Positions 24,441-32,868 of a stretch of DNA of 64,000 bases are shown here, in pieces. How positions within the stretch are numbered: the stretch's first letter is position 1; each line of letters starts with the position of its first letter. The stretch lies in assembly GCF_003382275.1 (NCBI RefSeq), contig NZ_QTJX01000006.1, positions 1 through 64,000 of the forward strand, read 5' to 3'. The translations under genes and the position numbers were made by a program. Source of the stretch: Flagellimonas nanhaiensis (GTDB lineage Bacteria; Bacteroidota; Bacteroidia; Flavobacteriales; Flavobacteriaceae). The notes below the pieces were generated by a model. It saw only the letters and a program-made list of their open reading frames with translations, ran no database searches and was not told the origin of the DNA.

Positions 24441-25281
24441 GATGTACTAAATTGCAAAGTTGTTTCATTTCATTGATAATTTTTGGGGTTCTCGATTCCG
24501 AAATCCCGAGATGGTCCAGCAGGTAGCTGTTTTCAAGCAATTGCTTGGCCAAAACGACATCCTTTTCCAATAAGAATTTCTTCTCGGTGTTTGTCAACAA
24601 TGTTGAAACGGTTATGGGATACAGGGCAAGTCGGTCAATCCGATCCTTGAGCGAATTCCCTTCCGGGTAGCTCCAGGCCAGCAGGTTCAGGTTATTGCAT
24701 TTGGCATACTGCGTGGCATCATCAGTGAACCGGGTATTGGTGGCTATCCAAATGCCTTCCAGGAGGCTCTGTTTATCCTCTTGCCATACGGCCTTGATAT
24801 CGTTGTATCTTGAATGGATATAAAGGGGGATCTTAACATCACAATTGCGACCTTCCTCACTATGGAACTTGCACTCAATGAGATTGGTCATCCCATTTTT
24901 ATTGACCATGACATCCACTTCATGGGCAATACACTTTCCTTGTACCGATTGTCTTATTTCCACCTTGTAACCCGAATACTGGAACAGCGCGGCTATGAAG
25001 TTCTCAAAGGGAAATCCGGTAGGACCCAATTCGAATATGGCTTTCTTAAGTTTGAACCTGGAGGCATAGACATGTTGTTCATTTTTTAAGAGGGCAAACG
25101 CCCGATTGTATATCTCCCTTGTTGAGATGCCCTGGTAGAGCTCATCCCTAACGATATCGATAATCCTTTGCACCACATGCTTGTCAGCTCCCGTCCTGGC
25201 CAATGAAGAGCGAAGCTTGCCGATTGAAAACCTGGCCTTTTCGCCATTGGCCTTTACTATTTCTATGGATTGTAATGTCAT
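24427..25281 (-). CDS. ATP-cone domain fused to PD-(D/E)XK nuclease
   Basis: The 284-residue protein has an N-terminal ATP-cone (residues ~4-90, IEIVKANGEKARFSIGKLRSSL), the nucleotide-sensing domain of ribonucleotide reductases and NrdR. A Mrr-like PD-(D/E)XK restriction-type domain follows (HEVDVMV with D123, IECKFH with E136/K138). This suggests a nuclease gated by ATP/dATP. It overlaps the beta-CASP nuclease gene and precedes no methylase, so it is not a classical restriction system. The target nucleic acid is unknown. Confidence 0.85.
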   Translation of the reverse strand: MTLQSIEIVKANGEKARFSIGKLRSSLARTGADKHVVQRIIDIVRDELYQGISTREIYNRAFALLKNEQHVYASRFKLKKAIFELGPTGFPFENFIAALFQYSGYKVEIRQSVQGKCIAHEVDVMVNKNGMTNLIECKFHSEEGRNCDVKIPLYIHSRYNDIKAVWQEDKQSLLEGIWIATNTRFTDDATQYAKCNNLNLLAWSYPEGNSLKDRIDRLALYPITVSTLLTNTEKKFLLEKDVVLAKQLLENSYLLDHLGISESRTPKIINEMKQLCNLVHRENS

Positions 25282-25296
25282 ATTTTTATGGAAAAG

Positions 25297-25719
25297 CTAC
25301 CATCCGGTAATATAATCGTGGTCATAATCAAACGGATGCTCTTTCAAGTAATCGAAAAGGGCCGCTTTGAACACCTGTACCTGCTTTCGCAGTATTTGGA
25401 CTTCTTTTGCAAAGGCTATATGATTTTTTATATATGCAGGTTCCTCCAAGGAGTCACTTTGGAGCAACTTTGCCAAATCTTTTTCATGCTGCCCAAGATT
25501 TCCCAATACCTCTTCAGACAGCATCTTATTCATATTTTCGACATTCTTGAAAATCGCTTTTGCCTCAAGTCCCTTACTAGAGGTATCGTCCAATCTTTCA
25601 TCAATCAAATCCTTTAAAAATGAAAGTTCATAATGGAAGAACTTTATTTCACTGATCCATGCTTTGGTTTCAAAGTGGATGGTGTCAAGCCCTATGGGAA
25701 GTAAATGGTCTGATTTCAT
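25297..25719 (-). CDS. Hypothetical coiled-coil protein
   Basis: The 140-residue protein is predominantly helical, with heptad-like stretches (WISEIKFFHYELSFLKDLIDERL and EVQILRKQVQVFKAALFDYLKEH). No signal peptide or catalytic motif is visible. It sits between the universal stress protein and the ATP-cone nuclease in the same minus-strand operon, so a stress-linked role is likely. Confidence 0.6.
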   Translation of the reverse strand: MKSDHLLPIGLDTIHFETKAWISEIKFFHYELSFLKDLIDERLDDTSSKGLEAKAIFKNVENMNKMLSEEVLGNLGQHEKDLAKLLQSDSLEEPAYIKNHIAFAKEVQILRKQVQVFKAALFDYLKEHPFDYDHDYITGW

Positions 25720-25739
25720 TTTCTGTTGATTTTTAACAA

Positions 25740-26213
25740 TTATTTAATGGGCACGACCAACAATGGGATTGGGCAGTGCTTTACAAGTTTTAAAGCGATA
25801 TTCCCCATGAACATATTCTCCAACATACTATGACTATGGGTACCTATGACCAACAAATCCACTTCTTTGTCCTTGACAAAGCTCAGGATGGCATCTTTGA
25901 CAGGGCCATTCATAACCTTTGTTTTAATAGACCCATCCCCTAAATGAACGGAGGTAGCTTTTAAGAATTTCTTAGCTTCATCTTTTAGGTTTTTGACACT
26001 TTTCAGGTTACTGTCGATCAAAAATCCTGAATACCCCATTATAGGATCATAATCTACTGAGTACATGGAAACATCATATACAACATGCACCAGGACCAGC
26101 TCTGCATTCAGAGCCTTTGCGTGTTGGTAACCAACTGCGGCGATCTTTTCAGCAGCAGGGCTTGTATCCAGCGCAATACATACACGTTTTTTCATTTTTT
26201 TTAGTTTATTCAT
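25740..26213 (-). CDS. Universal stress protein (UspA family)
   Basis: The 157-residue single Usp domain has an N-terminal VCIALDTSPAAEKIA strand-loop and a C-terminal LLVIGTHSHSMLENMFMGNIALKLVKHCPIPLLVVP. The usual ATP-binding G-2x-G-9x-G(S/T) motif is incomplete (His at the second Gly), so ATP binding is uncertain. Its start overlaps the upstream gene's stop by 4 bp (ATGA). M7 is an alternative start. It is probably induced with the island through the palindrome at 26592. Confidence 0.9.
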   Translation of the reverse strand: MNKLKKMKKRVCIALDTSPAAEKIAAVGYQHAKALNAELVLVHVVYDVSMYSVDYDPIMGYSGFLIDSNLKSVKNLKDEAKKFLKATSVHLGDGSIKTKVMNGPVKDAILSFVKDKEVDLLVIGTHSHSMLENMFMGNIALKLVKHCPIPLLVVPIK

Positions 26214-26452
26214 TGTGCCAGAATCTCTCCCCGGTCATTGAGGACAATCCTATAATTTTGATTTTCAACATCAAAATCTGCCTCCCACTTATCTTTATCC
26301 AATTCCCTCCACACAACAAATTTTGCATTGGGAAATGTTGCGTTCAGACTTCTTACAACCGTCCTATTCGGTTTCTTTTGAGCAAAATCCACAATCCCAA
26401 AAATCAAATGAGTTAAGATTTTAACAAAAACGTTTTTCATCTTAAGGATCAA
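26210..26452 (-). CDS. Hypothetical PepSY-like small protein
   Basis: The 80-residue protein has a weak hydrophobic N-terminus (KILTHLIFGIVDF) and a C-terminal segment, FPNAKFVVWRELDKDKWEADFDVENQNYRIVLNDRGEIL, resembling beta-lactamase-inhibitor-like PepSY (DUF2874-type) domains. It is first in the first stress operon, 140 bp downstream of the Crp/Fnr-type palindrome. M5 may be the true start. Confidence 0.6.
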   Translation of the reverse strand: MILKMKNVFVKILTHLIFGIVDFAQKKPNRTVVRSLNATFPNAKFVVWRELDKDKWEADFDVENQNYRIVLNDRGEILAQ

Positions 26453-26591
26453 CTATCAATCAAAATTTGCACCGGGTATCTTACATAATTTGCTGTGGCG
26501 GTTTACTCAACCCCATGGTCAGGTTCTTACTGAAATTGCCACAACAACACCTTTGACCAAACATTATAAAGGTACATACAGTCTCTGTTAC

Positions 26592-26616
26592 GAACTGCTA
26601 CTTAAGTAGCTAACCC
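26592..26616 (-). promoter_or_regulatory. Crp/Fnr-type palindrome 1
   Basis: GCTACTTAAGTAGC (26597-26610) is a perfect 14-bp palindrome within GAACTGCTACTTAAGTAGCT. On the minus strand a -7-like box TACCTTTA lies at 26574-26567, placing the palindrome about 43 bp upstream of the expected transcript start, a class II activator position. The gap 26453-26700 holds no other feature. Confidence 0.65.
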
Positions 26617-26700
26617 AGGAAAAATAAAGGCGGGTTTGGTCGGCCAAAAGCATTTTGGTTCTATGGACGAATACATCGTTACTTAATATGATTAAAAGAT

Positions 26701-27465
26701 TCATCTTGAGATCCTTGTCTTAATTTCATCCATCCGTTCCAAGGTTGCCTGATAGCCAATCTCAAATAGCTCTTCAGATTTTTTAAATGAAAAGGCACTG
26801 TATTTAAAGGCTTGCGGTGTTTCAATGGCAATGTGACATTTAGCAAGCCGTTCCTGGATTGTATTCCAGACGGCCAATTGCAAACATCGTTCGGTGATGG
26901 ACAAAGCCCCTTTGATGCGTTTCACTTCCATATGGTTATTGATACTCACACCAATAACCACATCACAGTTGTCCAATAATGGCTCGACCGGTAAATTGTT
27001 GAGCAGTCCTCCGTCCACATAGGAATGGCCGTTCATTGTTATGGGTTTAAAAAGCAAAGGAATGGCACAGGACGCGCAAACCACATCGATCAATTGCCCT
27101 GAACCAATAATCTCCGATTTTCCTAAATTCAGATTCGTTACGGAAATATGCAAGGGCACCTCCAAAGTGTCAAAATCATCCTCAAGATAATATTGCAAAA
27201 AGGTTTTCAGTCTTGTCATTTCCGTCAATCCTCTGTTGATGAGTCCTATCTTGAAAACTTTTAAAAACCTATGACTTCTGGCCAGTTTGAGAATTTCAAT
27301 CGGTGTGATCCCCCCGCAATACAATGCCCCTATTAACGCTCCTGCGCTTGATCCGGCAACTCGATCGGGAAAAATACCGTTCTCATTTAAAGCATGTAGC
27401 ACCCCGATATGCACGGCCCCCCGAGCTGCACCTCCGGAAAGGACTATTCCGATTGAATCATCCAT
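26701..27465 (-). CDS. Patatin-like phospholipase
   Basis: The 254-residue protein has all patatin hallmarks: the oxyanion-hole GGAARG (11-16), nucleophile elbow GSSAG (Ser40) and catalytic DGG (Asp151). It would hydrolyse lipid acyl esters, and the lack of a signal peptide suggests a cytoplasmic, membrane-associated enzyme of the RssA/YchK type. It lies 211 bp after the VIT/CCC1 gene and may belong to the second operon or have its own promoter. Confidence 0.92.
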   Translation of the reverse strand: MDDSIGIVLSGGAARGAVHIGVLHALNENGIFPDRVAGSSAGALIGALYCGGITPIEILKLARSHRFLKVFKIGLINRGLTEMTRLKTFLQYYLEDDFDTLEVPLHISVTNLNLGKSEIIGSGQLIDVVCASCAIPLLFKPITMNGHSYVDGGLLNNLPVEPLLDNCDVVIGVSINNHMEVKRIKGALSITERCLQLAVWNTIQERLAKCHIAIETPQAFKYSAFSFKKSEELFEIGYQATLERMDEIKTRISR

Positions 27466-27676
27466 AAATACTTTCTATTTTAGAGGAACCCATACGTTCG
27501 GCGGCTCTCGCAAAAATGTTTTTCATACTTCCGAATTTTATACTAAGCTTCATATTACAAGTACCAACACCATACTCTGAATAGTTAAACACAGTGCTAT
27601 ATTTTGCGATTACCATAGCGATATATTTACTAAAGAAAACCAATGTTCTTTCATGGAGCTCCGTGGGCTTCCCGTT

Positions 27677-28381
27677 TTATATATTGATCCCAAAAACATA
27701 CCCCACAAAAGCGGTCAATCCCATGGCTACGGTACCCCAAAATGTAATTCTCCATATGGCCCTGGATATGCTGGAGCCTCCCATTCTTGCTGACAGAATT
27801 CCCAAAAGGATCAAAAAAACAATTGCGGAACCATATAAATAATACGCCATATGGGAAAGTGGAAGAAATAAGGTCACCAATAGTGGCAATGCTCCTCCAG
27901 CGGTAAATGCCGTTCCAGAGGCGAATGCGGCCTGCAACGGATTTGCCTGGCTAATTTCATTTATACCAAGTTCGTCCCTTATGTGTGCCCCTAGTGCATC
28001 GTGAGCTGTCAATTCTTTGGCAACGAGCATAGCGGTTTCCTTTTTCAGCCCCCTACTTTGATAGATCTCTGCAAGACGTTGTAATTCAACCTCGGGCGTT
28101 TCCTCTAATTCTACTTTTTCACGTTCAATGTCGGCATTTTCGATATCGGTCTGAGAGCTCACTGACACATATTCCCCAGCCGCCATGGACAAAGCACCAG
28201 CCACCAGACCTGCCAGGGTCGCCAATACCACCGTGACCCTAAGGTCGGATGCCACTGACACCCCAATGGCTATACTTGCTGTGGAAAGGATTCCATCATT
28301 GGCCCCTAAGACAGCAGCCCTCAACCAATTGCTCCTGTGGATATAGTGGTTGGCCAAATAGTGTTCTAAAACATCTTCCAT
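27677..28381 (-). CDS. VIT1/CCC1-family Fe2+/Mn2+ transporter
   Basis: The 234-residue protein has about five membrane helices. The first cytoplasmic segment and helix (NWLRAAVLGANDGILSTASIAIGV) and AAGEYVSVSSQTDIENADIE are diagnostic of the VIT1/CCC1 family. The long charged loop (residues ~75-130) corresponds to the metal-binding domain. It moves Fe2+ or Mn2+ out of the cytoplasm in exchange for protons. It is 136 bp after the 167-residue gene and in the same direction. Confidence 0.92.
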   Translation of the reverse strand: MEDVLEHYLANHYIHRSNWLRAAVLGANDGILSTASIAIGVSVASDLRVTVVLATLAGLVAGALSMAAGEYVSVSSQTDIENADIEREKVELEETPEVELQRLAEIYQSRGLKKETAMLVAKELTAHDALGAHIRDELGINEISQANPLQAAFASGTAFTAGGALPLLVTLFLPLSHMAYYLYGSAIVFLILLGILSARMGGSSISRAIWRITFWGTVAMGLTAFVGYVFGINI

Positions 28382-28517
28382 AACTCTGTTTCGTCTTATG
28401 TTTTAATCAAAGAAGGCTGATATCAGTACTACCGATACTATGGCCAATGACTTTGTGGCCCTAACAGGTAGGTTCCAAAAGTTGTCCTAACATCAGGGCC
28501 GCTTCCCGATTCTCTTC

Positions 28518-29021
28518 TCAAGTGTTTCTCATTTTGTATCCCAATTCATGGTGTTGTAGGTCCTTGTCCTCCCATTCTGCCATTTCCTTAAAAAATTGGG
28601 CCACGTGCTTTATGATCATTTCTTCTTTGATTTCATCAGGGTTAAAAATATTTATGGGTTCCGGCACCTGGCTCTCCATAATATTTTCAATAACAGGTAA
28701 AGCTATCCAAACTGATACTTTTCCGTTATAGATCTGCGTATAACAGAGGTATCCTCCATCTTTAAGAAAGGGGCGTTTGGTATTGGCAATCCGCTCATAG
28801 ATGCCACTTTCCCGCTCTCCCTGTGTGAGGCATACCATTTCCATCCCTTCCAGTTTCTCCTCTTTATGGACTTCCGCGTTTACTCCTGTTTCCCTGATAA
28901 TGGTGTTAAGAGTGCGAACAATCAATCTTTTGGTTTTTTGCCAGCAGTCCCTATTCTTTTGTACATTGGAAGCGGCTGTATCGTATTGTTCCAATTGTTT
29001 GTGAACCTCGCTTAAGTTCAT
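28518..29021 (-). CDS. Hypothetical 167-residue protein
   Basis: I do not recognise the family. The protein is soluble; its N-terminal half is helical (VHKQLEQYDTAASNVQKNRDCWQKTKRLIVRTL) and its middle is beta-rich (YLCYTQIYNGKVSVWIALPVIENI). The palindrome at 29142 lies 120 bp upstream, the same layout as the other two stress operons, so it probably heads a Crp/Fnr-controlled operon with the VIT transporter. Confidence 0.6.
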   Translation of the reverse strand: MNLSEVHKQLEQYDTAASNVQKNRDCWQKTKRLIVRTLNTIIRETGVNAEVHKEEKLEGMEMVCLTQGERESGIYERIANTKRPFLKDGGYLCYTQIYNGKVSVWIALPVIENIMESQVPEPINIFNPDEIKEEMIIKHVAQFFKEMAEWEDKDLQHHELGYKMRNT

Positions 29022-29141
29022 AGCTGTATCATTAAAGTTATATTTACATTCCTCAAAAGAACATTACATCCGGTTAATATTGCGATGTATTGATCATTAT
29101 CCTTTGGAACATCCCTTAAAGTTAAACACTAAGTTTCTGGT

Positions 29142-29165
29142 GAACTGCTACTTAAGTCACTAACC
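29142..29165 (-). promoter_or_regulatory. Crp/Fnr-type palindrome 2
   Basis: GAACTGCTACTTAAGTCACT and the flanking AACC match palindrome 1 at 22 of 24 bases; the right arm is degenerate (CAC for AGC). It lies between the Crp/Fnr gene and the 167-residue gene. Confidence 0.6.
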
Positions 29166-29190
29166 GTTAAAAAAAGACAATGTCTAATGG

Positions 29191-29904
29191 TTAATCTATG
29201 GAAAACCTGTTCTCTGAAATGTTCAAAAGGGTCTGAATATTTGCTATCTCGATATGTTTCCGTCCGGTTTGGATGGCTCCAAGTTTTTTAAGGTGCTGGA
29301 TATGCCTATTGATGACGGCCCTTGTAGTACCCACGAGGTTTGCTATTTCCTCATTGGAAAGATCGTTAATGATTTCAAGCTTATTGGACTGCTCATTAAT
29401 ATTTCTCAACAGGACTTTACACAGACGAATCAAGGTACTGTTCAGGTTTGATTCTATGGAACTGTCTTCCAGTAGCCGTATTCTGTTTGCCAGGTAATGA
29501 AAAAAATTATTGTGGGCTACTGGGTTGACTTCAATCCAATGCCGCATTGTGCACAAGGGCAAGCTCAAAATTTCCAAATCTGTAAAAGCCTCCCAATAGA
29601 CTATGTGGGGATTGGCATCGAATAAGGCGATCAAATCGAAAAGGTCACCTTCCTTTAATATAAAAATGGTATACTGACGGTCCAATAATTGATTTCTCCT
29701 GTATATCTTTAACTTTCCCGAAAGTATATAATGTATATACTCGGATTCCGTGCTTTCCTTGAATGTGTTTTTGGGCCATTTTTTTAGGTTCATCTCCCGC
29801 AGCAATGTATCAAGGACAGTCCGGTCAAGGCCGTCAAAGAGTTTGGAATTTCTAAAAGACTCCATACCTCTAAAATATAATGTACTATCCTTTTCTATCA
29901 TCAC
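29191..29904 (-). CDS. Crp/Fnr-family transcriptional regulator
   Basis: The 237-residue protein has an N-terminal cyclic-nucleotide-binding-type beta-barrel (~residues 20-135) and a C-terminal winged helix with recognition helix LSNEEIANLVGTTRAVINRHIQHLKKLG. There is no N-terminal cysteine cluster for an Fe-S centre, so it is not an obvious oxygen sensor of the Fnr type. It lies 68 bp downstream of the TauE/SafE gene and is flanked by palindromes at 29142 and 30797, making autoregulation likely. It is the best candidate regulator of the island. Confidence 0.9.
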   Translation of the reverse strand: MMIEKDSTLYFRGMESFRNSKLFDGLDRTVLDTLLREMNLKKWPKNTFKESTESEYIHYILSGKLKIYRRNQLLDRQYTIFILKEGDLFDLIALFDANPHIVYWEAFTDLEILSLPLCTMRHWIEVNPVAHNNFFHYLANRIRLLEDSSIESNLNSTLIRLCKVLLRNINEQSNKLEIINDLSNEEIANLVGTTRAVINRHIQHLKKLGAIQTGRKHIEIANIQTLLNISENRFSID

Positions 29905-29972
29905 GTTATAAATGACTCCCTAAAGTTACAAAACTCCAAGTTCATTTAGAAGTGTTATTTGCGCTGTTCCGG

Positions 29973-30707
29973 TCAGTTGTCGGCCATGGTTTTTACAAGG
30001 GTCACCAAGCCGATACCCAGAATGAGCAAGAGCGATATATTCTTGAATTTTTGTTGGGGAATATGGCTTAGAATTTTTTTCCCGATCAGGGTTCCCAACC
30101 ATCCAATAACAATTAAAAAAGGAAGGTATAAAAGATCGTGTTTATGGATATAGCCATTTCCATAATAAACAAATGTGCGGGCAAAGTCTATCACAAAATC
30201 GATAAAGGCCGAAGTAGCAATAAATGCGCTTTTCTCCAGATTAAATGCTGCCATGGTCAGGCCTCTAATTGCACCTCCGGTTCCCAACAGTCCCGCTGAA
30301 AATCCGGACAGGACCCCTCCTGTTATCGCATTTCTTTTGTTGGGCATCACAATGATTTGTTTCTTTATTAAAAACAGTGTACTGAACACAACCAAAAAGA
30401 GGCCCAGTACAATCTCCAACACACTGCCCTCAACATATTTTGAAAGAAAGCCTCCAATCACCACAAACAGAACAGAAGGCAGTCCAATATTAAGAAGCAG
30501 TTTTTTATCAAGTCCTTTTTTGAACAAAACTATTTTACTGATATTACTGGACAGATGAAAAATAGCGGTCAATCCGAGCACGGATTGAAAATCAAAAAAG
30601 AAATTGCCTATGGGCACAAAAAAGACCGAAGAACCAAAACCTCCTATTGTACCAGCTATTTCAGCCAGCAATGCAAGTAATATGAATATATAGCTTATAT
30701 CTTTCAT
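29973..30707 (-). CDS. TauE/SafE-family membrane permease
   Basis: The 244-residue protein has about eight membrane helices and the duplicated TauE/SafE motifs (AEIAGTIGGFGSSVFFVPIG near the N-terminus and GFSAGLLGTGGAIRGLTMAAF in the middle). Family members export sulfite, sulfonates or other small anions, and the substrate here is unknown. It heads the third stress operon, followed by the Crp/Fnr gene, with palindrome 3 located 90 bp upstream. Confidence 0.88.
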   Translation of the reverse strand: MKDISYIFILLALLAEIAGTIGGFGSSVFFVPIGNFFFDFQSVLGLTAIFHLSSNISKIVLFKKGLDKKLLLNIGLPSVLFVVIGGFLSKYVEGSVLEIVLGLFLVVFSTLFLIKKQIIVMPNKRNAITGGVLSGFSAGLLGTGGAIRGLTMAAFNLEKSAFIATSAFIDFVIDFARTFVYYGNGYIHKHDLLYLPFLIVIGWLGTLIGKKILSHIPQQKFKNISLLLILGIGLVTLVKTMADN

Positions 30708-30796
30708 TTATCCAATATACCATGGCATAAGCCATCCCAATACCATACCAGGGGTAGATCCATTACTAATTTGGACAAAAACGAACAAACCATCTT

Positions 30797-30808
30797 CTAC
30801 TTAAGTAG
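30797..30808 (-). promoter_or_regulatory. Crp/Fnr-type palindrome 3
   Basis: A perfect CTACTTAAGTAG lies 90 bp upstream of the TauE/SafE start. The rest of the gap to 31140 holds only a short odd-centred palindrome (TCTAATAATATTAGA, about 31080-31095) and a tandem ATGTTGTAC repeat (11-bp period, near 31112-31131) of unknown role. Confidence 0.6.
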
Positions 30809-31140
30809 CATAATCCAGATATTTTCGGAAGGAGCATTTATTGCAATCTTTAAATCTATAACTTAACTTTAAACCTAATTAGTAAACATTCTTTGAAGAC
30901 TTACAAGCACTAATGTTATCTTTTTATTTGTAAATACGAAAGGGGATTCCTGTTTCTATTCTATGTAAAAAAGATGCTTTTCTGCTCTTAAAATGTTATT
31001 TTATTTTTACGAGGTTACTTCAAATCTGTATTTGAAGGGCTCTACAAATATTATTAAGTATCGAATGAATCTAATTGACATCTAATAATATTAGATAACG
31101 AAAAAAGCCGTATGTTGTACATATGTTGTACTTAAACAAA

Positions 31141-31168
31141 AAAAGCTTCTCATTTTTGAGAAGCTTTT
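31141..31168 (-). terminator. Intrinsic terminator downstream of tRNA-Leu
   Basis: AAAAGCTTCTC (31141-31151) and GAGAAGCTTTT (31158-31168) form a strong hairpin. On the minus strand it is followed by a run of T residues, 26 bp beyond the tRNA 3' end. Confidence 0.85.
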
Positions 31169-31193
31169 AACATTTATTTAAGAAATAAATAAG

Positions 31194-31275
31194 TGCGGGT
31201 GAAGGGACTCGAACCCCCACGCATCGCTGCATTAGATCCTAAGTCTAACGTGTCTACCAATTCCACCACACCCGC
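31194..31275 (-). tRNA. tRNA-Leu(TAG)
   Basis: The 82-nt gene folds as a class II tRNA: acceptor GCGGGTG/CACCCGC, D-arm TGGTGGAATTGGTAGACA, anticodon loop CTTAGGA (anticodon TAG, codon CTA) on a TTAGA/TCTAA stem, a long variable arm and T-arm GGGGGTTCGAGTCCC. The discriminator is A, and CCA is not encoded. Its 3' end faces the accessory region, as expected for a tRNA used as an integration site. Confidence 0.95.
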
Positions 31276-31316
31276 AGGACATTATTTTTTTAACAATATT
31301 TTAAGAACTTTTCCTT

Positions 31317-31362
31317 GGCTAGATCCTAAGTCTAGCGTGTCTACCAATTCCACCACACCCGC
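31317..31362 (-). pseudogene. Truncated 5' half of a second tRNA-Leu(TAG)
   Basis: Positions 31321-31362 match the 5' half of the intact tRNA-Leu at 41 of 42 bases (acceptor 5' strand, D-arm, anticodon arm with a perfect GCTAGA/TCTAGC stem). The variable arm, T-arm and 3' acceptor are missing; the sequence turns A/T-rich at the break. It cannot form a tRNA. It lies upstream of, and in the same direction as, the intact gene and may mark a past duplication, slippage or excision event. Confidence 0.85.
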
Positions 31363-31459
31363 GGAAAGGAGTGCAAATATAATTCAATTTTCCGATTTGC
31401 AAATGTCATGTTTTCAAAAACTTGTTTTTTGTACTTTTAGTACCCTTTTTATACAATAC

Positions 31460-32851
31460 ATGGAAAATATTAACGACTACATCAACACCAACAAAGACCG
31501 ATTTATCAACGAACTTATTGAACTTCTAAAAATTCCTTCCATTAGTGCGGATACTGCTTTTTCGCAAGATGTACTTGAGACGGCGAGAGTCGTTGAAAGA
31601 TCACTCTCAGAAGCGGGGTGCGACAATACCGAAATCTGCGAAACCAAAGGATATCCAGTTGTTTATGGAGAAAAAACCATCGACCCCAACCTGCCTACCA
31701 TATTGGTATACGGCCACTATGATGTACAACCGCCAGACCCAATGGATCTCTGGGAATCCCCTCCATTTGAACCCGTGATAAAAGAAACCAAATTGCACCC
31801 AGATGGTGCCATTTTTGCACGGGGGGCCTGTGATGACAAAGGACAGTTCTACATGCATGTAAAAGCTGTGGAGTTTATGATCAAGAACAATACATTGCCC
31901 TGTAACGTCAAGTTCATGATAGAAGGTGAAGAAGAAGTGGGCAGTGACAGCCTCGCTGATTTTCTGAATGACCATAAGGACAAACTGGCCAACGATATTA
32001 TTCTGATTTCCGATACAGGAATGATGGCAAACGATGTTCCTTCCATTACCACTGGACTTCGGGGGCTTAGTTATGTGGAAGTTGAAGTAACAGGACCAAA
32101 TAGGGACTTGCATTCAGGAATATATGGAGGTGCCGTTCCCAATCCGATCAATGTATTGTCCAAGATGATAGCTTCCCTTCATGATGAAAACAACCATATT
32201 ACCATTCCCGGTTTTTACGATAAGGTTGAAGCTCTATCAAAAGAGGAACGTGCCGAAATGGCCAAGGCCCCTTTCGATATAGAAGATTACAAAGAAGCTC
32301 TTGACATAGGGGATGTTTATGGAGAAGAAGGTTACTCAACACCTGAACGTTACTCCATTCGACCCACCTTGGATGTAAACGGTATTTGGGGCGGATATAC
32401 TGGCGAGGGTGCCAAGACCGTAATTGCAAGCAAGGCCTATGCAAAAATTTCCATGCGTTTGGTTCCCCATCAAAATCCAGATGAAATTACCCAGATGTTT
32501 ATGGACCATTTTCAGGCCATTGCCCCTAAAGGGGTCAAGGTAAAAGTTGCGCCACACCACGGCGGACTGCCTTATGTTACCCCTACGGATAGTATTGGGT
32601 ATAAAGCCGCGTCCAAGGCCTATGAAAAAACCTTCGGAAAAACTCCAATTCCAGAACGTACCGGAGGAAGTATTCCCATTGTGGCTCTTTTTGAAAAAGT
32701 CTTGGAGAGCAAGACCATTCTCATGGGATTCGGGCTCGACAGTGATGCCATTCATTCTCCGAATGAACATTTTGGTGTCTGGAACTTTTTAAAGGGCATT
32801 GAGACCATTCCATATTTCTATAAATATTACACTGAGTTGGCCACAAGCTAA
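31460..32851 (+). CDS. M20-family dipeptidase
   Basis: The 463-residue metallopeptidase resembles the CNDP/PepV-like dipeptidases. It has VYGHYDVQPP (first metal histidine and aspartate), ARGACDDKGQ (bridging aspartate), IEGEEEVGS (general base and metal glutamates) and SDTGMM. It hydrolyses dipeptides in the cytoplasm using two zinc ions. The frame is open upstream through the tRNA remnant, but the ATG at 31460 is the natural start and a -7-like TACTTTTA lies about 20 bp before it. Confidence 0.93.
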   Translation: MENINDYINTNKDRFINELIELLKIPSISADTAFSQDVLETARVVERSLSEAGCDNTEICETKGYPVVYGEKTIDPNLPTILVYGHYDVQPPDPMDLWESPPFEPVIKETKLHPDGAIFARGACDDKGQFYMHVKAVEFMIKNNTLPCNVKFMIEGEEEVGSDSLADFLNDHKDKLANDIILISDTGMMANDVPSITTGLRGLSYVEVEVTGPNRDLHSGIYGGAVPNPINVLSKMIASLHDENNHITIPGFYDKVEALSKEERAEMAKAPFDIEDYKEALDIGDVYGEEGYSTPERYSIRPTLDVNGIWGGYTGEGAKTVIASKAYAKISMRLVPHQNPDEITQMFMDHFQAIAPKGVKVKVAPHHGGLPYVTPTDSIGYKAASKAYEKTFGKTPIPERTGGSIPIVALFEKVLESKTILMGFGLDSDAIHSPNEHFGVWNFLKGIETIPYFYKYYTELATS

Positions 32852-32868
32852 TACGTAAAAACTGAAAA

